Positions 43,535 through 50,965 of a DNA stretch of 64,000 bases are shown piece after piece. Source of the DNA: G963662655 sp963666875 (GTDB taxonomy: Bacteria > Cloacimonadota > Cloacimonadia > Cloacimonadales > JAIOQZ01); NCBI GenBank assembly GCA_963666875.2, contig CAXXPU010000016.1, positions 213,404 through 277,403 of the forward strand, written 5' to 3'. Numbering within the stretch: the first letter of the stretch is position 1; every line of letters starts with the position of its first letter. The notes under the pieces are model-generated. The model had not been told where the DNA came from. It did no database searches and was given only the letters and a program-made list of their open reading frames with translations. The position numbers and the translations under genes were made by a program.

Positions 43535-45127
43535 ATGCGATACATGTATATAATGATTCTACTCATCACTTGCGTACTACTATCCGCCGAGAACCAGCTC
43601 GATATTGTATGGCAGATGCAAGGAGAGCAACCAAGCGATGATTTCGGTTACCACGTCATTCCTCTCGATTTTAACGGCGATGGAATCGATGATTTAGCCG
43701 TAAATGCGGATCGGTACAGAGGAAGTGATGAATACCCGAATCAGAGAGGGAAGCTATATATATTCTTCGGGTCAGATAACGGGTTACCCGATACACCGGA
43801 TGTGACAGCCTCAGTTGAGATTGACACTACGTTTTTAAACATAATCCCATGGAGAAAACTCCAGAACCTCGGCGACATGAATGCTGATGGATATGAGGAC
43901 ATGGGATATTTTCGAACAAAAGTTACCTACGATGGCAATTATCATCCATATTATTACATCGATATCCTTTTAGGTAATGCTGTCAACGACACGATACCCG
44001 ATTTTTCATTTCAATCCAACGCTTCCAGTCCGGAAATCCACCCCCTCGGCGACATCAACGGCGACGGGTATGATGATGCCGGGATAACGGAAGAATTGAG
44101 CAATACACTCACCTACTCGATCGTCTATGGCGGCAGCTTCGAAAAGGTGACGTTCGTGGATGGGATTTATACACGTGCAAGCAAAGGTTTTTGGGGTTTG
44201 GGTGATGTGGATGGCGATGGATACGATGATTTTATTTACAATTATGAAGAGCCATATAATGAGCATTACACCTTCCATAATTGTTTTTTCTCAGGTGGAG
44301 AAGTTCAAGAAACGACTCCCGATTATCATATGGTGAGTGAATCGACTGCAGGATATAATCTTAAATTGGTTCCTGCCGGTGACTGGAATGGGGACGGATA
44401 TGATGACTTTGCATTTTCCAGTTATTTTGAAGCTGGTGAAAATGGAGAGCCTTCCCCTGGATGTCGATTATAGCGAGGTGGTGAGACACTTCATTGGGAC
44501 TGGTATAGCTACATAGAGTATTATGGTAAATTTTACCCCTCTTTTGGAGATTTGAACGGAGACGGAAAAGGCGATCTGGTCGATCCCTATATCATTGTTT
44601 CGGGCGATGCCGGATACCTCTATTTCTATCTGGGCGATCGGAATGGAACGTGGGATTATCATGGCTATACAGGAGAACAAGGGTATGGCTCGTTTTATAG
44701 TCATGCGGTCGGTGACTTCGACAACGACGGCTTCGACGATATCGCTGTGGGTGCGTATGGGGACGGCGGCAGCTCCAGTTCCAATTGGGGCTATGTGTTC
44801 GTGTATGGCGGACATGCCGAATTGGTAGAGCAGGATTCCAGCACGGTCGATCCCGAATACGTACCCTCGGTGGATATTACCTTCAACGCCTATCCGAATC
44901 CTTTCAATCCGGAAGTGTCGTTCGAGATCAAGACAGATAAGGAATTTCACGACTTGAAGATAGAGATATACAATGTCAAGGGTCAGAAGGTGGAGACGAT
45001 TGCGGTCGATCATGCCGGTGAAACCGTGACCTGGAGACCAAAAGACAAGTCCAGTGGCGTCTATTTCTGTAAGCTCAATGCCGGAGACAGAATCGTACAA
45101 ACAAGGAAGGTGACGTTGATGAAATAG
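43535..45127 (+). pseudogene. FG-GAP sorting-domain protein gene interrupted by in-frame TAG
   Basis: 531 codons in a single frame, broken only by TAG at 44471-44473 (context GCRL-stop-RGGETLHWDW). Before it: signal peptide MRYMYIMILLITCVLLSAEN and FG-GAP repeats with calcium-loop DxNxDGxDD motifs (DFNGDGIDDLAV, DINGDGYDDAGI, DVDGDGYDDFIY). After it: DLNGDGKGD, DFDNDGFDDIAVG and a sorting domain (NAYPNPFNPEVSFEI, NVKGQKVET, ending TRKVTLMK). Other repeats suggest a Tyr codon (YRGGE) where TAG now stands. The truncated 312-residue product lacks the export signal, so the gene is probably dead unless the stop is an assembly error. Good GGAGG before the ATG. Confidence 0.85.
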
Positions 45128-45129
45128 AG

Positions 45130-45251
45130 ACCCTCACCCTGTCCCTGTCCCTGTCCCTCTCCCACTTCGTGGGCGAGGGGACGTCTGATTCAAGCTGATA
45201 ATTCCTTATAGCTCCTTCGCCCATTTATCGGAGAAGGCGGGGGATGAGGGT
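45130..45251. repeat. Palindromic C/G-rich repeat with GTCCCT triplication
   Basis: Arms ACCCTCACCC (45130-45139) and GGGATGAGGGT (45241-45251). Inside: TGTCCCTGTCCCTGTCCCT (three GTCCCT units), a hairpin CCCAC-TTC-GTGGG, and CCTTC...GAAGG. Same general architecture as the units at 23150 and 25595 but different sequence. It may terminate the gene ending at 45127. Confidence 0.65.
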
Positions 45252-45321
45252 AAATAAAATAACTTGATACCTATCCTGCGATATCCTTTTCTTGTCATGA
45301 AAAATCATCGATGGAGTCAAC

Positions 45322-46224
45322 ATGCGAAACATACTGTATTTACTGATCGTTATCACGATTGTTCTTGCCGGTTGCGGTGCGGAAAAGGGGCCGCTGGGCA
45401 GCAAGGGCAACCCGATCAAGATGTACTTCGTGCCGTCCATGGAGGCGGGACGCGTGATCACGGGCGCGGAGGCGATTTCCGAGCTTCTGCACGAGAGTAC
45501 TGGGCTTTTCTTCAAGGTCGATGTGCCGACCAGCTACGCGGCGGTTATCGAGACGATGAACACCAAAGAAGCCGATATCGGCTGGCTGGCGACGTTCGCC
45601 TACGTGCTGGCGAACCAGAAGTACAACGCCCACGTTGGGCTGACCGTCGTGCGAAACGGTTTGAAGGAATACCGCGGGCAGTTCGTGGCGCGCGCCGACA
45701 GCGGAATCGAGACGCTCGAGGATGTCCAGGGGAAGGTCGTCGCCTACACCGACGCGGCATCCACTTCCGGGCACATCTATCCCTCCGCGATGCTGAAGGG
45801 CTTGGGCATCGAGCCATCGAATTACTACTTTTCCGGCGGTCATCCGCAGTCGATTCTCGCGGTGTATGAAGGCAACGCGGACGTGGGCTGCACCTACTGG
45901 TCTCCCGATCAGGACGGCAAACCGCAAGACGCGCGGACGCACATTTTAGGAACCTATCCCGACGTGATGGAGAAGGTGGTTCCCTTCGCCTATACCGAGT
46001 GGATTCCGAACGATACGGTCACCTTCCGCGCGGACTTCCCGGAAGACCTGAAAGAGCAGATCGTCAACGCGCTGCTCGAGATCGTCGAGACCGAAAAAGG
46101 CCACGAGATCATGTATGACCTGTACGAGATCGACGGCTTCGTGAAAGCGCAGGATTCGGATTACGACGTTGTGCGTAACACGCTCGAAACCTTGAACATC
46201 ACCGCCGATTCCTTCATCAAGTAA
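45322..46224 (+). CDS. phnD: Phosphonate/phosphite/phosphate ABC transporter, substrate-binding lipoprotein
   Basis: 300 residues; GGAG five bases before the ATG. Lipoprotein signal MRNILYLLIVITIVLAGC with lipobox LAGC. The periplasmic-binding fold follows with family features: MYFVPSMEAGRVITGAEAIS, SYAAVIETMNTKEADIGWLA, YTDAASTSGHIYPSAMLK and VYEGNADVGCTYWSP. PhnD/PtxB/HtxB proteins bind phosphonates, phosphite, hypophosphite or phosphate, and the ligand cannot be told by eye. First gene of the phnD-phnC-phnE operon. No C-P lyase gene occurs in the window. Confidence 0.9.
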   Translation: MRNILYLLIVITIVLAGCGAEKGPLGSKGNPIKMYFVPSMEAGRVITGAEAISELLHESTGLFFKVDVPTSYAAVIETMNTKEADIGWLATFAYVLANQKYNAHVGLTVVRNGLKEYRGQFVARADSGIETLEDVQGKVVAYTDAASTSGHIYPSAMLKGLGIEPSNYYFSGGHPQSILAVYEGNADVGCTYWSPDQDGKPQDARTHILGTYPDVMEKVVPFAYTEWIPNDTVTFRADFPEDLKEQIVNALLEIVETEKGHEIMYDLYEIDGFVKAQDSDYDVVRNTLETLNITADSFIK

Positions 46225-46228
46225 TTCG

Positions 46229-46987
46229 ATGCTGACCATTCGATCGCTGCACAAATACTACGCGGACGGCACGCACGCACTGAAGGGCATCGACCTGACG
46301 ATCGAGCCGGGCGAGTTCGTGATCCTACTCGGGCTGTCCGGGTCGGGCAAATCGACGCTGCTGCGCTGCATCAACCGGCTGATTGAGCCGACCAGTGGCG
46401 AGATCGTGTTCAACGAGATACATATCGAGAATTCCACATCGAAAGTGTTACGTCATATCAGGCATCATATCGGCATGATTTTCCAGCAGTTCAACCTCGT
46501 TCGCAACCTCAGCGTGATGACCAATGTTCTGACCGGCAGGCTCGGTTCGCAGCGTGGCTTCGACCCGCTCGTTCTGCCGTGGAAGCGGGAAGAAATTCAC
46601 CGGGCGCAGGAAGCGCTGAAACGCGTAGGACTTCTGGAATTCGCGTCCCGTCAGGTGCGAAACCTGAGCGGCGGACAGCAGCAACGGGTCGCCATCGCAC
46701 GGGCATTGATGCAGGAGCCGCAACTCATCCTGGCCGACGAACCGGTTGCGAGCCTCGATCCCGCAACTGCCGACACGGTGATGCGCTATCTGGGTGAGCT
46801 GAACAGAAAGGACGGCATCACGGTCGTCTGCTCGCTGCATTTCCTGAGTCTGGCGAGAAAGTACGGCTCGCGTGTGGTGGCGCTGAAGGACGGTATGGTG
46901 GTATATGACGGCACGCCGGAGACTGTCGATAACGAGCGTTTCCGCGAAATCTACGGAGAGGACGCCGAGGAGGTGGAAATCCGATGA
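46229..46987 (+). CDS. phnC: Phosphonate-type ABC transporter ATPase
   Basis: 252 residues. Walker A GLSGSGKST (near residue 35), Q-loop FQQFNLVRNLSVMTNVLTGR (the PhnC-specific region), signature LSGGQQQR, Walker B LILADEPVASLD and the switch histidine in VCSLHFLSLARKYG. It starts four bases after phnD without an obvious ribosome site, so coupling is likely, and overlaps phnE by ATGA. Drives import through PhnE. Confidence 0.93.
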   Translation: MLTIRSLHKYYADGTHALKGIDLTIEPGEFVILLGLSGSGKSTLLRCINRLIEPTSGEIVFNEIHIENSTSKVLRHIRHHIGMIFQQFNLVRNLSVMTNVLTGRLGSQRGFDPLVLPWKREEIHRAQEALKRVGLLEFASRQVRNLSGGQQQRVAIARALMQEPQLILADEPVASLDPATADTVMRYLGELNRKDGITVVCSLHFLSLARKYGSRVVALKDGMVVYDGTPETVDNERFREIYGEDAEEVEIR

Positions 46988-47976
46988 AAGTCCGAAAGAA
47001 ACGCACGCAAGCCATGGGATTGGACATCCTTCTGTGGATTTACCTGGCGGGATGCCTCACGTATCTGATCAACAAATGGCTCCTTCCCGATGTGGAGATA
47101 TGGTATTATGCGCTTTTCGCCTGGATTCCCGCGGTGATTCTCAATCTGATCGGGCACAGCCCTGGTTGTCGCTACATCCTCGGGAAAAATGGAACTCCGT
47201 GGTTTCGCAGTGTCGGATGGTGGACGCTGACCCTCTCGATCGTCCTCACCTTCGTGGTGGGCTGGGTGATCGTCGAAATCAACCCCTATAAGCTTTTTAC
47301 ACGCGCCGGAAACGCGACGCATATCGTGTCCGGCATCTTCCATCCAAATTTCAAGCTGATGCTGCCGCTTCTGAAAGCGCTGGCGGAGACAATCTACCTG
47401 GCGTTTCTGGCAACGGTCCTCGCGATCCCGTTCGCCTTCGGCTTGAGCTTCCTCGCTTCGAGAAACCTGATGCCGCGCACCTGGCTGGGCAATAGCATCT
47501 ACATGCTGATCCGAACGATCGCGACGATCTTCCGCAGCGTAGAGGCGATCGTCTGGGCGATCATCTTCTCGGTGTGGGTCGGGATCGGGCCCTTCGCCGG
47601 CATGCTGGCGCTGATGATTCATTCCATCGCGGCCCTGACCAAGCTCTACTCGGAGCAGATCGAGAACATCGATCCGGGTCCGGTCGAGGCGATCAAAGCC
47701 ACCGGCGCGGGTGGATTCTGGGTCTGGTGGTACGCGGTAATCCCGCAGATTCTTTCACCCTTTCTGGCTTTCACCATCTACCGCTGGGACATCAACGTCC
47801 GCATGGCGACCATCGTCGGCTTCGTGGGCGGTGGCGGGATCGGGCTGGCGCTTCAACAGCAACAGCAGATGCTCGCCTGGCAGAACGTGGGCGTGATCAT
47901 CTGGCTCATCGCGCTGACCGTTTGGCTGATGGACCTGGTGAGTGGTAAGGTCAGGGCAAAATTATTGGATATATGA
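46984..47976 (+). CDS. phnE: Phosphonate-type ABC transporter permease
   Basis: 330 residues, longer than usual because of an extra N-terminal part with three membrane helices (about 15-35, 40-60, 75-95). The permease core carries the cytoplasmic coupling loop SEQIENIDPGPVEAIKATGA and IRTIATIFRSVEAIVWAIIF, as in PhnE. Ends LMDLVSGKVRAKLLDI. ATGA overlaps on both sides (with phnC and with the HAD gene) bind the operon tightly. Confidence 0.92.
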   Translation: MKVRKKRTQAMGLDILLWIYLAGCLTYLINKWLLPDVEIWYYALFAWIPAVILNLIGHSPGCRYILGKNGTPWFRSVGWWTLTLSIVLTFVVGWVIVEINPYKLFTRAGNATHIVSGIFHPNFKLMLPLLKALAETIYLAFLATVLAIPFAFGLSFLASRNLMPRTWLGNSIYMLIRTIATIFRSVEAIVWAIIFSVWVGIGPFAGMLALMIHSIAALTKLYSEQIENIDPGPVEAIKATGAGGFWVWWYAVIPQILSPFLAFTIYRWDINVRMATIVGFVGGGGIGLALQQQQQMLAWQNVGVIIWLIALTVWLMDLVSGKVRAKLLDI

Positions 47977-48644
47977 TGAAACGCGAGATTGACGCAGTTA
48001 TTTTCGACTTGGACGGCACCCTGATCGACTCGATGGGAATCTGGACGCAAGTGGATGTCGAATTTCTGGAGAAGCGCGGGATCGCCGTTCCGGACGACCT
48101 CTTTCAGGATATGGAGGAGGGAAACAGTTTCTATGAGGTGGCGATCTACTTCAAGCAGAAATTCGGGCTTCCCGAGTCGCCGGAAGAGATAATCGCCGAG
48201 TGGACGGATATGGTCGCGCACCACTATCGGAACGATGTCGGACTCAAATCCGGTGCGCTGGAAATGCTGGCGCTGCTGGAGGATCACGACGTTAGGATCG
48301 CGGTCGGGACCAGTAATTCGAAGTTCCTGGCGGAGACGGTGCTGAAGGCGAACCATGTGCTGCGCTACTTCGACACGGTCGTTGCCGGCGAGGGAGAGCT
48401 GCGTGGAAAGCCATTCCCCGATATCTTCCTTCGTGCGGCAGAGCTTCTCGATGTAGCGCCGGAGCGATGCCTGGTGATCGAGGATGTCCACGCCGGCGTG
48501 AAGGCAGCGCTTACGGCGGGGATGCGCGTTTTCGCCGTTCGGGACGATTACTCGAAGATGGAGTGGAAGTCGATCGAACAGGATGCCCACATCTTCGCCG
48601 ATCGACTCGACGATCTTCTGATCGCGACAGGCAAACTCCTGTAG
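47973..48644 (+). CDS. HAD-superfamily hydrolase, beta-phosphoglucomutase-like
   Basis: 223 residues. Motif I DLDGTLIDSMGIW, motif II GTSNSK, motif III Lys in RGKPFPDIF and motif IV VIEDVHAGVKAAL: all four HAD catalytic motifs with a helical cap of subclass IA after residue 15. Its start overlaps the phnE stop (ATGA), so it is co-expressed with the transporter and may release phosphate from an imported organophosphate. It lacks the DWAGT motif of phosphonoacetaldehyde hydrolase, so PhnX is not supported. Substrate unknown. Stop is TAG. Confidence 0.85.
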   Translation: MMKREIDAVIFDLDGTLIDSMGIWTQVDVEFLEKRGIAVPDDLFQDMEEGNSFYEVAIYFKQKFGLPESPEEIIAEWTDMVAHHYRNDVGLKSGALEMLALLEDHDVRIAVGTSNSKFLAETVLKANHVLRYFDTVVAGEGELRGKPFPDIFLRAAELLDVAPERCLVIEDVHAGVKAALTAGMRVFAVRDDYSKMEWKSIEQDAHIFADRLDDLLIATGKLL

Positions 48645-48806
48645 CTCTTTGCGTCGGAAAAAACGGTCTCACCAATCGTAACCGATTGCGGTATTTACAC
48701 CTGTTTGTTGTCGGGATCGATTCTGGGATCACGATTTATTTGTTGACGTCTGGTCAGGTACTTCACAAAAAGCACACAGAAAGCCGATAGTTATGGGGAG
48801 AGTGGA

Positions 48807-50474
48807 ATGAGTGTGGTCACGACCATCTTGCAACTGATTGGTTCCTTGGGTGTCTTTCTCTATGGAATGCGCGTGATGAGCGACGGAATCCAGAAGCTTG
48901 CCGGCGAGCGCATGCAGGGCATTATGAACTTCATGACGCGCAACCGTATGATCGCGGTGATGACCGGCTTCCTGATCACCGCACTGGTGCAGTCGTCGTC
49001 AGCGACAACCGTGATGGTGGTCAGCTTCGTCAATGCGACGCTGCTGAACCTGCAACAGGCGATCGGCGTGATCATGGGCGCCAACATCGGTACGACGGTG
49101 ACCACCTGGATCGTCTCCTACTTCGGCTTCAAATTCAAGATCAGCGCCATCGCGCTACCCATCATCGGTATCGGATTCCCGTTCATCCTCTCCAAACGGC
49201 GCGGAAGGCGAGACTTCGGCATGATTCTGGTGGGCTTCGGTCTGCTGTTCCTCGGTCTGACCTTCCTCAAGGAATCGGTACCGGATATCAAAAACCATCC
49301 TGAAATCCTGGAATTCCTGAAAGATTACGCCAGCATGGGATTCTGGTCTTACCTGATCTTCGTGGCGGTCGGCTCGATCCTCACGATCGTCGTGCAGTCG
49401 TCCAGCGCAGCGATGGCGGTGACGGTCACCATGGCGTTCAAGGGGTGGATCGATTTCCCCACTGCTGCAGCGATCGTGCTTGGCGAGAACATTGGCACGA
49501 CCATCACGGCGTATCTGGCATCGATCGGTACGAACGTACATGCGCGGCGAGCGGCGAGGGCGCATTTCCTGTTCAATGTCTTCGGCGTGATATGGATCAC
49601 GATGCTGTTCCAGCCATTCCTGCGATTTATAACCTGGCTGGCTCCGTGGGATGCCTCGCTCCAGGAAAACCTACCGCTCAATCTTTCGCTGTTCCACACC
49701 GCATTCAATATCTGCAATACCATCGTCTTCCTTCCGTTCGTAACGCCGTTCGCCCTCCTTGTTGCCAAGCTGGTCAAGGAGAAGAAGGGCGAGATCTCGC
49801 GAGTGTATAAACTGGCTTTTATCTCGACAGGTTTGCAGGAGAGCGTTCAGATGAACCTCTTCAAGGCGCAGTCTGAGATCAAGAAGATGGCGCGAATCAG
49901 CGCGGAGATGGTGCGAAATGCGCTCGAAGTCTTCCACAATCCGGATAAGCGGATGGGCGAGATGGTCGATGAGATCAAGCAGAAAGAGGATTACACCGAC
50001 CAGATGCAGGAACAGATCTCGATGTTTCTGGTTCACTGTATGGAAGAGGGTGTGGGGGAGAAGACCACCAACAACATCAACGCCATGCTGCGTATGGTGC
50101 ACGAACTGGAGAATATCGCCGACAGCGCGTTCCGGCTGATCCTGCTCATCGAGAAAAAGCGCCATAAGAAGATCCAGTTGCATCCCTCCGCCGACGAGGA
50201 AATCACCGCCTTCTCCAGCATCGTGATGAAGTTCATCGACTTCTTTCTGGAGCGCATGATACGGCACTTGAGCGAAGACGAGCTTCATCTCGCGATCGAA
50301 CTGGAGAAGAAGGTCGATCAATCGCGACACAAACTTAAAAAAGGAGCGCGGAACCGGATCCAGGAAGGAGCCGATGTCCGCGCCGAACTTCTCTATATCG
50401 ATCTACTGAGGCATCTTGAGCATATCGGCGATCACTCGCTCAATATCGCCGAAGCCCTCCGGACGTATCAGTAA
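48807..50474 (+). CDS. Na/Pi cotransporter family protein with PhoU-like tail
   Basis: 555 residues. Two copies of the Na/Pi-cotransport signature QSSSATTVMVVSFVNA and QSSSAAMAVTVTMA, each followed by GANIGTT or GENIGTT, in about nine membrane helices (1-310). The C-terminal 230 residues are a helical PhoU-like regulatory domain (HELENIADSAFRLILLIEKK, HLEHIGDHSLNIAEAL). Takes up phosphate, or exports it, with sodium. It follows the phn genes by 160 bp and its own promoter is likely. The last 125 bp are duplicated at 50831-50955 with an RHS fragment in between; this copy still gives a complete protein. Confidence 0.92.
   Translation: MSVVTTILQLIGSLGVFLYGMRVMSDGIQKLAGERMQGIMNFMTRNRMIAVMTGFLITALVQSSSATTVMVVSFVNATLLNLQQAIGVIMGANIGTTVTTWIVSYFGFKFKISAIALPIIGIGFPFILSKRRGRRDFGMILVGFGLLFLGLTFLKESVPDIKNHPEILEFLKDYASMGFWSYLIFVAVGSILTIVVQSSSAAMAVTVTMAFKGWIDFPTAAAIVLGENIGTTITAYLASIGTNVHARRAARAHFLFNVFGVIWITMLFQPFLRFITWLAPWDASLQENLPLNLSLFHTAFNICNTIVFLPFVTPFALLVAKLVKEKKGEISRVYKLAFISTGLQESVQMNLFKAQSEIKKMARISAEMVRNALEVFHNPDKRMGEMVDEIKQKEDYTDQMQEQISMFLVHCMEEGVGEKTTNNINAMLRMVHELENIADSAFRLILLIEKKRHKKIQLHPSADEEITAFSSIVMKFIDFFLERMIRHLSEDELHLAIELEKKVDQSRHKLKKGARNRIQEGADVRAELLYIDLLRHLEHIGDHSLNIAEALRTYQ
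50346..50470 (+). repeat. Direct repeat, tail of the Na/Pi gene (copy 1)
   Basis: 125 bp that recur at 50831-50955 with about six mismatches. Encodes ARNRIQEGADVRAELLYIDL through EALRTY, the last part of the PhoU-like domain. Confidence 0.9.
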
Positions 50475-50496
50475 TATCCCGTCTTTTTAATACCCG

Positions 50497-50814
50497 TGGA
50501 TCGTAGTAGCGCGCGCCGTAGTGGTACCCGTCGTCTTTCAAATGGTTCAGGTTGAAATCGTCCTCCGGCTCCTTGCTGTAATAGGTAAACTTGGTTTCCG
50601 GATCGCCGGTTTCCGTGCTCAAGCCGGCCATCTTCATGCCGAACGGGTAATAGTGGTCTTCCTGCATGATCTCGTTTCCTGTTGTCGTCGGTTTGAAACT
50701 CACGCGCGTATTCCCCAGGTAATCCTTGATATCATATACGAATTCATAGACATCATTGGTTGCATTGTATGCAATGCGCCCCTCGGATGTAAAGAGAAAT
50801 TTACGCGCCTTCAT
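50497..50814 (-). pseudogene. RHS-repeat core domain fragment
   Basis: On minus, opposite to the Na/Pi gene. The product reads YDIKDYLGNTRVSFKP, QEDHYYPFGMKMAGLS and GYHYGARYYDPR, the C-terminal RHS-associated core consensus (DHLGNTR, YYPFGM, YDYGARxYDP). Neither the upstream YD repeats nor a downstream toxin tip is present, so it is a piece of a large RHS/YD protein gene. It lies exactly between the two copies of the 125-bp repeat. Past RYYDPR the frame runs into antisense of copy 1. Confidence 0.85.
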
Positions 50815-50830
50815 TTTCGCGATAGAAAAA

Positions 50831-50955
50831 GCGCGGAACCGGATCCAGGAAGGAGCCGATGTCCGCGCCGAACTTCTCTATATCGATCTACTGAGGCACC
50901 TCGAGCATATCGGCGATCACTCGCTCAATATCGCCGAAGCGCTAAGGGCGTATCA
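50831..50955 (+). repeat. Direct repeat, tail of the Na/Pi gene (copy 2)
   Basis: Second copy of 50346-50470, ending TATCA-TTGA so it too stops in the gene's frame (EALRAYH). It has no start or upstream part and is a detached 3' end. Mismatches are mostly silent-type (CATCTT/CACCTC) plus a cluster near the end. Confidence 0.9.
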
Positions 50956-50965
50956 TTGATGGTGT

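Noticed and set aside
43535..45127. Two separate genes, or stop-codon recoding, at the TAG
   Set aside because: Both parts are in one frame and make one protein architecture; TAG is used as a normal stop by other genes here, and the second part lacks a start signal and signal peptide.
47973..48644. Phosphonoacetaldehyde hydrolase (PhnX) for the HAD gene
   Set aside because: Motif I is DLDGTLID, not the DWAGT form of PhnX, and the cap looks like beta-phosphoglucomutase relatives.
50440..50814. A complete RHS-toxin or its immunity gene
   Set aside because: Only the core domain is left; no YD repeats, toxin tip or neighbouring immunity gene.
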